64,000 bases of DNA from Aquimarina muelleri DSM 19832 (GTDB taxonomy: Bacteria; Bacteroidota; Bacteroidia; Flavobacteriales; Flavobacteriaceae), in contig NZ_AUML01000006.1 in the NCBI RefSeq assembly GCF_000430665.1, positions 1-64,000 on the forward strand, given 5' to 3'. Every line of letters starts with the position of its first letter. The stretch's first letter is position 1. The notes under the pieces are model-generated. The model was not told the DNA's origin and did not search any database. It saw nothing but the letters and a program-made list of their open reading frames with translations. A program made the position numbers and the translations under genes. Shown here one piece after another: positions 8,932-18,724 of this stretch.

Positions 8932-8970
8932 AAGGGTAAAACTTTAAAAAAGTTTTACCCTTAATTTTTT
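8932..8970 (+). terminator. Rho-independent terminator
   Basis: AAGGGTAAAACTTT and its exact complement form a long stem around an A-rich loop, followed by a run of eight T residues. It ends the rightward transcript of the small secreted protein gene and lies before the convergent corA gene. Confidence 0.85.
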
Positions 8971-9050
8971 TTAATATCATAAAGAACTAATTATGGGAGT
9001 TAAGGTCTTCTAAACTACCATTGGTGATGTATAATAGTTTACAAATGGAA

Positions 9051-10118
9051 TTACAACCATTTTTTTCTTTTAAAATAATACAACAAACCAATAAATACTG
9101 CTATCATTATTCCCCAAAGGATATGATATCCATATTTAAATTTTAGCTCTGGTATATTTTCGAAATTCATACCGTAGATACCTGCAAGAAAAGTTAATGG
9201 GATAAAAATCGAAGCCATAATAGTAAGAACCTTCATAACTTCGTTCATTTTATTACTAATAGTAGTCATATACATATCCATTAATCCCCAAGTCATCTCT
9301 CGATAAATTTCGATATTTTCGGATACCTGTATAATGTGGTCGTATAAATCTCTTAAATAAAACTGTGTCTTTTCTGTAATTAAGTGATGTTCGCTTTTTT
9401 CTATGCGATTTACCACTTCTCGTAAAGGAAAAACAGCTCTTCTAATCTTTAAAACTTCTCTTTTAAGGCTTTGAATATCATACGTTATATCATCATTTGG
9501 TTTTTCTTCAAACAAATTATCTTCTAATTCTTCTATTTTATCTCCCATTGCTTCTATAAGGTTAAAATAGTTATCTACAGCAGCATCCATTAACGCATAT
9601 AATAAATAATCTGATCCCATAGATCGAACTCTTCCTTTTCCTAATCGAATACGGTTTCTGATAGAATCAAAAACATCTCCATCTGATTCTTGAAAAGATA
9701 TCACATAAGTATTACCTAACACAAAACTTATGTGCTCTATGCATAATTTTTCATCTTTATCAAAATAAAGCATTTTTAAAACTACAAAGAGATATTTTTC
9801 ATACTCATCGATTTTTGGTCTTTGGTCTGTATTAGCAATATCTTCTAATATTAAAGGATGCAGATCATAATGCTCTCCTATTTTTTCAATTGCCTCTGTG
9901 TGATTAAGTCCATTAACATTAATCCATGTAATAGGTTCTGAATCTGAATATTTAAATGCTTCTTCAATACTATTTAGCTCTTTTTCTTCAAAAAAATCTT
10001 CACTATAATCAAATACCTCAATATATAAATCCCCAGAAGTTTTATCTCCTGTATACACAACTGTTCCTGGTGCTAGACCGAATTGTTTTTCTGCTGGTGA
10101 AGAAGCAGTATTTTTCAT
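9051..10118 (-). CDS. corA: CorA-family magnesium/cobalt channel
   Basis: The 355-residue protein has a large cytoplasmic N-terminal domain and two C-terminal membrane helices (about 298-318 and 330-348). The family signature Gly-Met-Asn is present in FLAGIYGMNFENIPEL (G316-N318). CorA forms pentamers that carry Mg2+, and in some members Co2+ or Ni2+, into the cytoplasm. The C-terminus is basic (KRKKWL), as is usual. It is divergent from the MscS-type channel gene with about 80 bases between the starts. Confidence 0.93.
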   Translation of the reverse strand: MKNTASSPAEKQFGLAPGTVVYTGDKTSGDLYIEVFDYSEDFFEEKELNSIEEAFKYSDSEPITWINVNGLNHTEAIEKIGEHYDLHPLILEDIANTDQRPKIDEYEKYLFVVLKMLYFDKDEKLCIEHISFVLGNTYVISFQESDGDVFDSIRNRIRLGKGRVRSMGSDYLLYALMDAAVDNYFNLIEAMGDKIEELEDNLFEEKPNDDITYDIQSLKREVLKIRRAVFPLREVVNRIEKSEHHLITEKTQFYLRDLYDHIIQVSENIEIYREMTWGLMDMYMTTISNKMNEVMKVLTIMASIFIPLTFLAGIYGMNFENIPELKFKYGYHILWGIMIAVFIGLLYYFKRKKWL

Positions 10119-10198
10119 CTTTTATTTTTTTCTAAAAAACACAATGTAGTATAATTAAAATATCTTTACAAAATAACCGTTACGAAAAAACAATAATT

Positions 10199-11074
10199 AT
10201 GGATAAAATTACTGCAGTTTTTGATTCTCCAATTTTTATAAATATAGTTTCTGTTCTTTTATTGTTTACAGTTATATATATATCTATAAAAATGCTACAT
10301 AAAGGTGCTTTTAAACTGGTTAATGATAATGCCTCTAAGTATAAGCTTAAAAAGTTTATTACTTTTTTTGGGTATCTCATTTTTGTTTTTGGTGTTTTAT
10401 TAATTTTTAATACCAAGCTTTCTGGTATTGGCACAGCATTAGGAGTTGCTGGTGCAGGTATTGCTTTTGCATTACAAGAGGTAATAGTAAGCGTAGCTGG
10501 ATATGTCACTGTTTTTTCTAGTAATTTTTATCGCGTAGGAGATCGGGTAAAACTAGGAGGTATTAAAGGAGATGTAATCGATATTGGTATTTTACGAACT
10601 ACTCTTATGGAAATTGGAGATTGGGTAAATGGAGATCTTTATAACGGTAAAATGGTTAGAGTGGCTAATAGTTTTGTTTTTAAAGAACCTGTTTATAATT
10701 ATTCTGGAGATTTTCCTTTTTTATGGGATGAAATATACATACCCATAAAAACTAATGGAGATTATGCATATGCAAAAAGAGTTTTTACAAAGATTTTAAA
10801 TGATGAGGTAGGTGATTTTGCAAACTCTTCTCAAATATCTTGGGATAAAATGATTGGTAAATATAATATAGAAAATGCCCGTGTACAACCAATGATAACA
10901 ATGTCTTTCGATCAAAACTGGATTACATTTACTCTTCGATATGTTGTTGATTTTAAATCTAGAAGGGGCACAAAATCTGTCCTTTTTGATAAAATACTTA
11001 CGACCATACAAAACTCTAATGGAAAAATTGAAGTTGCTTCGTCTTCTTTTGAAGTTACTGCTTTCCCTAAGTAG
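10199..11074 (+). CDS. MscS-family mechanosensitive ion channel
   Basis: The 291-residue protein has membrane helices at about 10-30, 55-75 and 80-105. The last is the Gly/Ala-rich pore helix (VAGAGIAFALQEVI), followed by the beta domain (YRVGDRVKLGG, about residues 111-121). This is the core architecture of small-conductance mechanosensitive channels, which release solutes on hypo-osmotic shock. It is close in size to E. coli MscS, with no large extra domain. It pairs divergently with corA. Confidence 0.9.
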   Translation: MDKITAVFDSPIFINIVSVLLLFTVIYISIKMLHKGAFKLVNDNASKYKLKKFITFFGYLIFVFGVLLIFNTKLSGIGTALGVAGAGIAFALQEVIVSVAGYVTVFSSNFYRVGDRVKLGGIKGDVIDIGILRTTLMEIGDWVNGDLYNGKMVRVANSFVFKEPVYNYSGDFPFLWDEIYIPIKTNGDYAYAKRVFTKILNDEVGDFANSSQISWDKMIGKYNIENARVQPMITMSFDQNWITFTLRYVVDFKSRRGTKSVLFDKILTTIQNSNGKIEVASSSFEVTAFPK

Positions 11075-11270
11075 AAATTTTAAAAACCTGATACTGTTAC
11101 CTCTATATAAATATTTTAGAGATAAAAAAGCACTTAGAAATAAATGTTTACTAATATAACATTCAAACCTTTTTGATCAGAATTAAAAAATAATTAGTTT
11201 TTATAATAGTAGTAATATTCAAACCTTAAATACATTTAATTCAAGATTAAAAATTTAAAATTTCATACAC

Positions 11271-11807
11271 TTAATACCCAAAAAGGTCTATTTTTATTTT
11301 TTGATCTCTAGATCTCTCTTTTGGTTTGATTTTTTTAAAAATATGATCTTTGTCTATTTTTTTTATGTCTGATAATTTATTTAGCATTGTTACAGCATCT
11401 TCAATACTAGTATCAAACATTCGTAGTACTTGTTTATCAAAATTTGGGCTATTTTTAGCTTCCATACGAATGATTTGTAATTGATATAGTAGTTTTTTTA
11501 TCATATGATTGCTTTCATCAAGCATAGATAGATATGCTTTCTTTTTTTGCAAATAGATTTTTCTTTTAAATGACTCTACTAAATTTAAAATCATAAAAAA
11601 TAAAAAGCAGAAAATCCAAATAAAAAAAGCTTCATCTAATCCATATTTTTTCGTAAAACTTAAATAGATATTTACATTATTTATTATATCCCAATTAATT
11701 AATAAAGTATAAGTATACCCTGTTATCGCTATTATTAGTCCTATCAAAATATACTTATATTTGTTTATTTTTTCCACAACAATTTCTCTCCTTATCTTCA
11801 TCATCAT
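11271..11807 (-). CDS. Membrane protein with C-terminal coiled coil, unknown
   Basis: I do not recognise the family. The 178-residue product has two hydrophobic helices (about 18-38 and 60-80) and then a charged helical segment (about 85-150) that looks like a coiled coil. The C-terminus is basic, with KPKERSRDQKIKID. Two in-frame ATGs at the start (MMMK) leave the exact start uncertain by one or two codons. It lies alone between the MscS gene and the small secreted protein gene, with no obvious partner. Confidence 0.5.
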   Translation of the reverse strand: MMMKIRREIVVEKINKYKYILIGLIIAITGYTYTLLINWDIINNVNIYLSFTKKYGLDEAFFIWIFCFLFFMILNLVESFKRKIYLQKKKAYLSMLDESNHMIKKLLYQLQIIRMEAKNSPNFDKQVLRMFDTSIEDAVTMLNKLSDIKKIDKDHIFKKIKPKERSRDQKIKIDLFGY

Positions 11808-11949
11808 AATTATTGTTTATTAATATTAGAACATTTCTAAGTAAAATAAAATACCTTTTTTACATATCATCGATTATATAAAAATATTGGTGATCTACTA
11901 GACAGAGGCCCGAATAGAACCTCTATATCAACATTTCAACTATAAGAAT

Positions 11950-12309
11950 CTAATTTTTGACTACTGGTTTTTCTATTTTATTAATATCAATAAGGATTAG
12001 TCTTTGTTTATATTTTTTTACTTCTGCATCCTCTTTAATATCATTATTTTGAACTTCTATAGGATCTACTTCATAAGTAATCGTAAATACACCTCCAATA
12101 TGTTCTTTTTCACTTAAATCGTACTTAGAAACAGCTTTTTTACTAACAAAAGTAAACTCTAATATCTTTCCTGTTTCTTTGTCTGTAAAATAATATGCTT
12201 TATCTGATTGTCCGCTATAAGTAACTTTTACTTCTATAATATCATTATTAATTATGTTAGTAAAACTTGTAACTAATAAAACCGTTAAAATTAAAAGAAT
12301 TCTTTTCAT
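11950..12309 (-). CDS. Small secreted protein, paralogue of the product of 8532-8897
   Basis: The 119-residue product has a short signal sequence (about 1-18) and a mature domain matching the product of 8532-8897 in order and spacing: a T-Y-S-G strand, a KYDLSEKEHIGGVFTITYE segment and a hydrophobic C-terminal strand LILIDI. Its promoter region carries the two-part motif shared with the dikinase operon. It is a single gene. Function is unknown; sequence divergence from its paralogue is high, so the duplication is old or the genes arrived separately. Confidence 0.6.
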   Translation of the reverse strand: MKRILLILTVLLVTSFTNIINNDIIEVKVTYSGQSDKAYYFTDKETGKILEFTFVSKKAVSKYDLSEKEHIGGVFTITYEVDPIEVQNNDIKEDAEVKKYKQRLILIDINKIEKPVVKN

Positions 12310-12336
12310 GTAAAAATAATTTTGTTGTTATACTTA

Positions 12337-12367
12337 TTTTAGACACATCTTTATATATAAAGTCACA
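12337..12367 (-). promoter_or_regulatory. Candidate ECF-type promoter, copy C (small secreted protein)
   Basis: On the minus strand TGTGACTT (12367-12360) is followed after 15 bases by GTCTAAAA (12344-12337), 27 bases before the ATG at 12309. The first half is identical to copies A and B; the second matches at the GTC core and the AA. The extended first half, ATATGTGACTTTA, is also shared with copy A. Confidence 0.45.
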
Positions 12368-12845
12368 TATATTTTTAAATTTGATAATATAAAGCTAGTA
12401 TCTGTTTGCTATACTTTGGGATCTTATACACATATCAAAACTTTGTAAATGCTTTGATATAAAATATAGTTATACATTTTTAAATACAAATATCCGTAAT
12501 TAAAATAACTCATAATCAATAACCTCAGAGCAAGATCACGAGGTATGCTTCCAAAAATATATTTTGTTTTCGAGGCAAGCCTCCTTTAGAATTAAACGCC
12601 ACAATGTGGATTAAATTATCTACAATTAAAAATCTCAAAAACAAAATAAAGTTCAAAAAAAAGAGTTATGACAGTACATCAAAATTATTTTATTAATACT
12701 AAAGTTATATAAAGTTCTTGAAAAATTAAACATAAGAGATGATAATTTACTCTTTTACAGAGGTGATTTTATACTTATTCCATTTCTAACTACTCATTTT
12801 TCATATTTTTTTTCTTAAATTACCTACTATACACCCCTAAAAGAG
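12368..12845. other. Gene-free stretch with short palindromes
   Basis: No credible gene is seen between the small secreted protein and the hybrid kinase. It contains CCTC (12523) ... GAGG (12540) enclosing AGAGCAAGATCAC, then the near-perfect palindrome GAGGCAAGCCTC at 12572-12583. These are unusually GC-rich for the surroundings and resemble short dispersed intergenic repeats. Just before the kinase ATG lies ACACCCCTAAAAGA (12831-12844), which recurs at 52555. Confidence 0.5.
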
Positions 12846-15017
12846 ATGAAAAAGAGAATATTTATTTTAATAATTATATTATATAATTGTTCGAGTGTAT
12901 TAGGTCAAAAAAATGATTCACTACTAAAAGACAGCCTTTATAAATTATTAGATTCTGTTAATGTTTTTAATGGATTAGGTAGGTTTAAAGAGTCTATCGA
13001 CTATACAAATAATGCTTTAGAATTATCAAAAATTTTGGGAGACCAAGAATTAACCATTAAATCTCAAAGAAAATTAGCAGAAATATATTCCAGAATGGGA
13101 AATCCTGAAAAAGGCATTTCTACTATTGAAAGCTTAATAGAAAAAATAAAAGAAACCAATTATAAAAAAGAATTAGCAGATTTATATTGTTTACTAGCAT
13201 TATCTTATAAAGAATTAAAAAAATACGACAATGTAGAGTATTATTTGAATATTAGTTTTGAGAGTTCTAAAAAAATAAAATATAAAAAAGGTCAATGGGT
13301 TGCACTAATTAACCTAGGTATACTTAATTATAGTAGAAAAAAATACGAAAAAGCACATACCTATTTTGAAACTTCAATTTTGTACTTAGATCCTGATCAC
13401 AAAATGAGCATATCTTTTCCTTTTTATTTTGCAGTTACAAAAATAGAATTAGGAGATTACATTAATGCAAAAAAATATCTAGATAAAGCCTACAAAATTA
13501 GTCAAGGCAATATTAATAATCTAAAAACTATGTGTTTAACCTATGTTAAATTATATGAAAAGCAAAATAATTTAACAGAAGCTATTTCATGGTACAAGAA
13601 ATATGTAGAGTACGAAACTACTTATCATAAAGAATTAAATAAAAATAAAGAGGAAACTCTTCAGCTTAAATATGATTTAGAAATCAAGGATAAACAAATA
13701 CAAATAGCTAATAAAGAAAAGGAAATAAGAGAAGGAAAAATAAAAACTTCTAGAATGATAATTTACTTTATTACCTTTTTATTAATTAGTTTTTTGTTTA
13801 CTATTTTCTTTTTACATAAGGGTAAACAAAAAGAAAAATCTCTTAATAATAATTTAAAAGAAAAAAACAAAGAGCTTCTTATCGCTAAAGAAAAAGTAGA
13901 ATTTTTATCTAACATAAAATCTAACTTTTTTTCGATGATAAGTCATGAATTAAGAACTCCTTTATATACAATTACTGGCATTACAGAGTTGCTAATTAAT
14001 AATAATCCTGATAAAAATCAAAAAGGATATTTAGAATCCTTAAAATTTGCTGGCAATCATTTAATTTCTCTTATTAATAATATTCTTCAAAATAATAAGA
14101 TTGAAAAAAAAGAACTAAAAATAAACTCTCAGTCCTTCAACTTAAAAGAAATAATTAACAATACTCTGAGCGCCTTTGAATATTATGCAAATAAGTCTAA
14201 TAACAAACTTCATATTGATTTTGATAATAGTATACCCGAAATTTTATATGGCGATGTTATAAAACTATCGCAAGTACTTAATAATCTTTTAAGCAATGCA
14301 ATGAAATTTACCTATAATGGTAACATATGGATAACTGTTAAAAAGGAAATAAATAGTGATGATAAATATTTTTTTAGTGTAAAAGATGATGGAATAGGAA
14401 TAAACATCGATAAACAAAAGATCCTTTTTGATGATCTCATACAAGAGTCATTAGATTTTGATAATAAATATGAGGGCTCTGGTTTAGGATTACAAATTTC
14501 CAAGAAATTATTGAAAATTTTGGGATCAAATATTAAAGTAAATAGCCAAATAAATAATGGTTCTGAATTTTATTTTACTATTAGCTTTAAAGAATATTTT
14601 CCTGTTAAGAAAAGTGAAAACGATTTAGAAAAAATATCTAAAAAAGGTTTGCTTACCGATATAAAAGTAATGGTCATTGATGACAATAAAATTAACCTAA
14701 TTCTAACAAAAAAAATACTAGAAAATAGCGGTATACAAGTTACTATTTTTGAAAACCCTATAAAAGCAATTGAAAAAATTAAAGAAAAAAAATTCGAATT
14801 AATCTTAATGGATATTCATATGCCTCCTATAAATGGCTATGAAGCAACAAAGATAATTAGAGAGTTTAATAAGAATATACCCATTATAGCTCTTACTGCA
14901 TCATCTCTCCATGATAATAAAGAAAGAGCAATTAAAGCTGGTATGAATGATTTTATCAATAAGCCATATGTACAAAAAGAGTTTTTTGAAATAATTTCAA
15001 AATACATAAAGACTTAA
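12846..15017 (+). CDS. TPR-containing hybrid sensor histidine kinase
   Basis: The 723-residue protein has a signal peptide (1-20), a periplasmic TPR-like region (about 40-270), one membrane helix (303-323), and a cytoplasmic histidine kinase and receiver. The HisKA box is FFSMISHELRTPL with phospho-acceptor His367. The ATPase N box is near 474-490, the G1 box DDGIGI near 514 and the G2 box GSGLGLQISK near 544. The C-terminal receiver has the acidic pair Asp612/613, phospho-acceptor Asp656 and Lys706. There is no DNA-binding output domain, so signal must pass on to another regulator or phosphotransfer protein. The same architecture is encoded at 41524. No partner gene is adjacent. Confidence 0.93.
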   Translation: MKKRIFILIIILYNCSSVLGQKNDSLLKDSLYKLLDSVNVFNGLGRFKESIDYTNNALELSKILGDQELTIKSQRKLAEIYSRMGNPEKGISTIESLIEKIKETNYKKELADLYCLLALSYKELKKYDNVEYYLNISFESSKKIKYKKGQWVALINLGILNYSRKKYEKAHTYFETSILYLDPDHKMSISFPFYFAVTKIELGDYINAKKYLDKAYKISQGNINNLKTMCLTYVKLYEKQNNLTEAISWYKKYVEYETTYHKELNKNKEETLQLKYDLEIKDKQIQIANKEKEIREGKIKTSRMIIYFITFLLISFLFTIFFLHKGKQKEKSLNNNLKEKNKELLIAKEKVEFLSNIKSNFFSMISHELRTPLYTITGITELLINNNPDKNQKGYLESLKFAGNHLISLINNILQNNKIEKKELKINSQSFNLKEIINNTLSAFEYYANKSNNKLHIDFDNSIPEILYGDVIKLSQVLNNLLSNAMKFTYNGNIWITVKKEINSDDKYFFSVKDDGIGINIDKQKILFDDLIQESLDFDNKYEGSGLGLQISKKLLKILGSNIKVNSQINNGSEFYFTISFKEYFPVKKSENDLEKISKKGLLTDIKVMVIDDNKINLILTKKILENSGIQVTIFENPIKAIEKIKEKKFELILMDIHMPPINGYEATKIIREFNKNIPIIALTASSLHDNKERAIKAGMNDFINKPYVQKEFFEIISKYIKT

Positions 15018-15252
15018 ACTTATTATTAATAATTTATGTATTTAAAAACTATTCGATCAGAATAATCTGTCCTGTCCTAATCTTTATCTTTTAACAAATT
15101 ATTTACCTTAAACTGTAACCTAGGATAATTTCTCTTTTAAACCATCCGCACCTAGTTCTAATTTTACAATACATATATAAAATAATATATATAGGTAATG
15201 AGATATGTTATATTTATTTCTAGTATCTTTTTATTTATTAGAAATTACTTTT

Positions 15253-18200
15253 CTATTTTTTTTGATAATGTACTTTATATCTCCAATAGGATAAAGCTCC
15301 CAAAATCACCCAAAATAATATAAAATAGTATGCTCCTACAGGAGTAACAGCTCTATCACCACTAGCATAAGAATGTAATCCTTTTAAATAAAAGTTTACT
15401 CCAAAATAAGTCATCATAATAGAAAGAACCGCGAAAATAGACATTAAATTAAAAAACCATCTGCCACGTAATCCAGGAACTAATCGCATATGGATTACAA
15501 ATGCATATACCATAATACTTATTAATGCCCAAGTTTCTTTAGGATCCCACCCCCAATAACGTCCCCAACTTTCATTAGCCCACATACCTCCTAAAAAATT
15601 ACCTATAGTAAGCATTACTAATCCTATAGTAAGAGCCATTTCATTAATAATAGTTATTTCTTTAATATTAAGATCCATACGTTTCTTATTAGACTCTGTT
15701 GTTAAGATCATTAATAATAAGGATAAAATTCCCAATATAGCACCTACAAAAAATGGCCCATAACTCCCTACAATAACAGATACATGTATGAGTACCCAAT
15801 AAGAATCTAATACTGGTTGTAAATTTGATATCGCAGGATCTGTCCAATTTTCATGTGCAAAAAACAAGATAATTGCCGCAACAAAAGTAGTTGCTGCAAT
15901 AGTTAAGTTACTTCTTTTACCAAAAGCTAATCCTATTGCCAAAGTCATCCATGCCACATAAATCATAGACTCATAAGCATCACTCCATGGTGCATGTCCA
16001 GAAACATACCAACGAACAATCAATCCAACAGTGTGCAGTATAAATAACAAAATGATTATCCCAATAGCACTGTTTATAAGACCTTTTATAATTTTAGAAT
16101 CTTTAAATATTCTAATAATTACAAAAATCATCATCAATAAACCTACTATACCATAATATTTATATAATGTTCTAAATATATCATATTTGTTTAATGCTAT
16201 CTCTGCTTGTATTTTTTTGTCTGAAGGCAACACTTCGCTTCCAAACTTTTTTTGAAAACTTTTTATACTTTCTACATATTGGTTAGGCTTACTATAATCT
16301 CCAGATTTTCTAGCCTCATGTAGGGATTGACGGTAAATAGGTATAATCTGTCGAGTATACACTGAATCCATACCACTAAACTTAAATTCATTTAGCTCTG
16401 GCATAGAAACCCATTTATTACCTTCATCTCCTGGTATCGGAAAAACCCTTAAAATCCCCCCTCCTAAAGCCTGATTAAGAAGATAAAATTTTTCATGTGT
16501 TTTAAGAAAATCTTTTTCAAAAGTACTTGGTGTATTTGTACTGCTGGCTTTTTCCAAATAAGGTGCTAGTTTATAAGATCCATCAGGTTCTACCAAATCA
16601 ATCAAAGATACTCTTCTTTCTGTTTTTGGGACTCCTAATATTTTACGAATACTATCATTTTCACGTTGAATCTCAATTAAAGGAACACTATACCATATAA
16701 ATGGATTTTCAACCATAGAAACAAATACCTGATCTGCATCTAAACCTTCATAAGTATCTTTTTTACTAAGTTTACGTAACAATTCGGAAGAAAAAGTATT
16801 AACAGGTTTCATTCTTCCTCTTTCATCTTGGATCACAATACTACCAAAATTAGCCGCATGCTCTTTAGGTACCACATTAGCCAAAATAACCGAATCGAGT
16901 TTTGCTTTACTTGGCAATGTTGAGACGTGATTAGTATGCTCTGATTGATTTTGTGCAAAAGAAAAACCAGAAATTAACAATACCAATATCATTGTTAATG
17001 CTTTCTTCTTTTTCTTTATTTTACTTAACATAATTTCTAAGTCTTTAAAACGAGATCCTTTAGCAAAAAGAATAAGCATTAATCCCAGATATAATAACAT
17101 ATATCCTGCATATGTAATCCAAGTACCCCATCGATCATGATTTACAGACAAAACCGTGCCTTTTTCATCAGGATCAAAAGAAGCCTGAAAAAACCGATAC
17201 CCCTTATGATCTAAAACATGATTCATATAAATATCATATGGTTTTGATGTGTTATTTTCTACAATGTCTACTTTACTTTTATATGATTTATATACATTTT
17301 CAGTACCCGGAAATTTTTCTGCAATAAAATCATTTAATTTTAGTGCAAAAGGTAATTCCATTTGTTTAGAACCATAATTAAAATACATCTCTAAACCTCC
17401 TAATGAGATTTTAGTCATATCATTATAATATCCTTTTCCTCCTAATAACTTAACCTCTTTGGTTTCTCCATTACTTGAAACATTAAAAATTAAAGCATCT
17501 TGCTGTCCTTTTCCTTTAACTTTTATAGGAGTAACATCATATTTTCCTTTAACCATAGGATCTGGAATTACAAATTGCATCCCAGCAGTTTGATACAAAG
17601 ATCGAAGCATTAAAGGTTGTAAACTATCTTTAAAGACCAATCCTTGAAATTGATCTGCCATTCTTAAAAAAGATCCTTCAAAAGGGGACTCTATAAAATA
17701 TTCATCCTTTTCATGAGTAATATTTATTGCTCCTTTTGTAGGTTTATTAAAGGCTATTAGTACATTATGTATATTAGAAACCTCTCCTTCTTTAAGAAAA
17801 TGATCATGTCTATCTCCATCTCCTGCTTCGACTATTTTAAGATAATTTTCTCCATCTTCTGTTTCTACTAACCCTATTTCCGCTCCTTGGATATAGTTTT
17901 TATATTCTATAGTTACAGGTTGTTTATTATAATCGGTATCAATTGTAAAGCTATTATTAGTAGCCTCTGCTAATTCTAAATGCTCAGATATTATACGACG
18001 ACGAGGCTGTCCATCAATTTCTCCATCTAAAAAAATCGTTAAATAGGTTTTTTCTGAAAGAAAATTAGCTGTAGTTTCTCCTTCTCTAATTGGCATAACC
18101 CCTTCATAACTAATATAACGAGTAACAAAAGCCCCTATAATTATTAAAATAAAAGATAAATGTATTAGTAGAGTAGGCCATTTTTCTTTCGTATATAATT

Positions 18201-18465
18201 TGTATCTCATTATGTTTCCACAGAAATTAATACCAAAAAATACCATAATAGCCTCAAACCACCATGTATTGTAAACCCAAATTCTTGCCGCTGTGGTGCC
18301 ATGTGCATCTTCTAAAAATGTGCCCACCCCCATAGAGAATGCAAAAACAATAAATAAAACTGACATTAACCGTGTAGAGAACAAAATACTCGCTAGCTTA
18401 TCTTGCATAGTAACCTTCTTTTTTTGCTCGGCAAATTTACTGTTTTTAGAAAGATAATCTGTCAT
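15253..18465 (-). CDS. ccsBA: CcsBA (ResB-CcsA) fused cytochrome c heme lyase
   Basis: This 1070-residue membrane protein combines a ResB/CcsB-like N-terminal half (several membrane helices in the first 120 residues and a large extracytoplasmic domain) with a CcsA C-terminal half. The heme-handling Trp-rich motif ESWGRYWGWDPKETW is at about 965-979. External histidines lie before it (VSGHAPWSD) and after it (GLHSYASG). System II fusions of this type export heme and attach it to apocytochromes c. A second hydrophobic, signal-like stretch near residues 490-505 separates the halves. It is a single leftward gene; its start is 260 bases from the divergent DUF2520 gene. Confidence 0.92.
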   Translation of the reverse strand: MTDYLSKNSKFAEQKKKVTMQDKLASILFSTRLMSVLFIVFAFSMGVGTFLEDAHGTTAARIWVYNTWWFEAIMVFFGINFCGNIMRYKLYTKEKWPTLLIHLSFILIIIGAFVTRYISYEGVMPIREGETTANFLSEKTYLTIFLDGEIDGQPRRRIISEHLELAEATNNSFTIDTDYNKQPVTIEYKNYIQGAEIGLVETEDGENYLKIVEAGDGDRHDHFLKEGEVSNIHNVLIAFNKPTKGAINITHEKDEYFIESPFEGSFLRMADQFQGLVFKDSLQPLMLRSLYQTAGMQFVIPDPMVKGKYDVTPIKVKGKGQQDALIFNVSSNGETKEVKLLGGKGYYNDMTKISLGGLEMYFNYGSKQMELPFALKLNDFIAEKFPGTENVYKSYKSKVDIVENNTSKPYDIYMNHVLDHKGYRFFQASFDPDEKGTVLSVNHDRWGTWITYAGYMLLYLGLMLILFAKGSRFKDLEIMLSKIKKKKKALTMILVLLISGFSFAQNQSEHTNHVSTLPSKAKLDSVILANVVPKEHAANFGSIVIQDERGRMKPVNTFSSELLRKLSKKDTYEGLDADQVFVSMVENPFIWYSVPLIEIQRENDSIRKILGVPKTERRVSLIDLVEPDGSYKLAPYLEKASSTNTPSTFEKDFLKTHEKFYLLNQALGGGILRVFPIPGDEGNKWVSMPELNEFKFSGMDSVYTRQIIPIYRQSLHEARKSGDYSKPNQYVESIKSFQKKFGSEVLPSDKKIQAEIALNKYDIFRTLYKYYGIVGLLMMIFVIIRIFKDSKIIKGLINSAIGIIILLFILHTVGLIVRWYVSGHAPWSDAYESMIYVAWMTLAIGLAFGKRSNLTIAATTFVAAIILFFAHENWTDPAISNLQPVLDSYWVLIHVSVIVGSYGPFFVGAILGILSLLLMILTTESNKKRMDLNIKEITIINEMALTIGLVMLTIGNFLGGMWANESWGRYWGWDPKETWALISIMVYAFVIHMRLVPGLRGRWFFNLMSIFAVLSIMMTYFGVNFYLKGLHSYASGDRAVTPVGAYYFILFWVILGALSYWRYKVHYQKK

Positions 18466-18712
18466 GATCTCTTCTGATTTTAATGTTTTAACAGAAGTTT
18501 GTATTTAAAGTATTATCTGTTTTTATCTTCTTTTGAAGTAAATCCCATAAATTATTAGTTTTTCTATATCCTCTTTTAAGTTTATAATTTTTTAAATAAT
18601 GAATAATTAATTTTTCATCCTCTCCCAACTAATATTTTGAACTTCTAAAATCTTTTTAAACAAAAAAAGAAATGAAGAAATACATTATTCTATTTTTTTA
18701 TAGGAACTTCCT

Positions 18713-18720
18713 TATTTTTG
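18713..18720 (+). promoter_or_regulatory. TAnnTTTG promoter box (near-leaderless start)
   Basis: TATTTTTG ends only 4 bases before the ATG at 18725, so transcription would begin at or next to the start codon, giving a leaderless or very short leader mRNA. No good -33 TTG is seen at the usual distance, so support is moderate. Confidence 0.4.
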
Positions 18721-18724
18721 CTAA

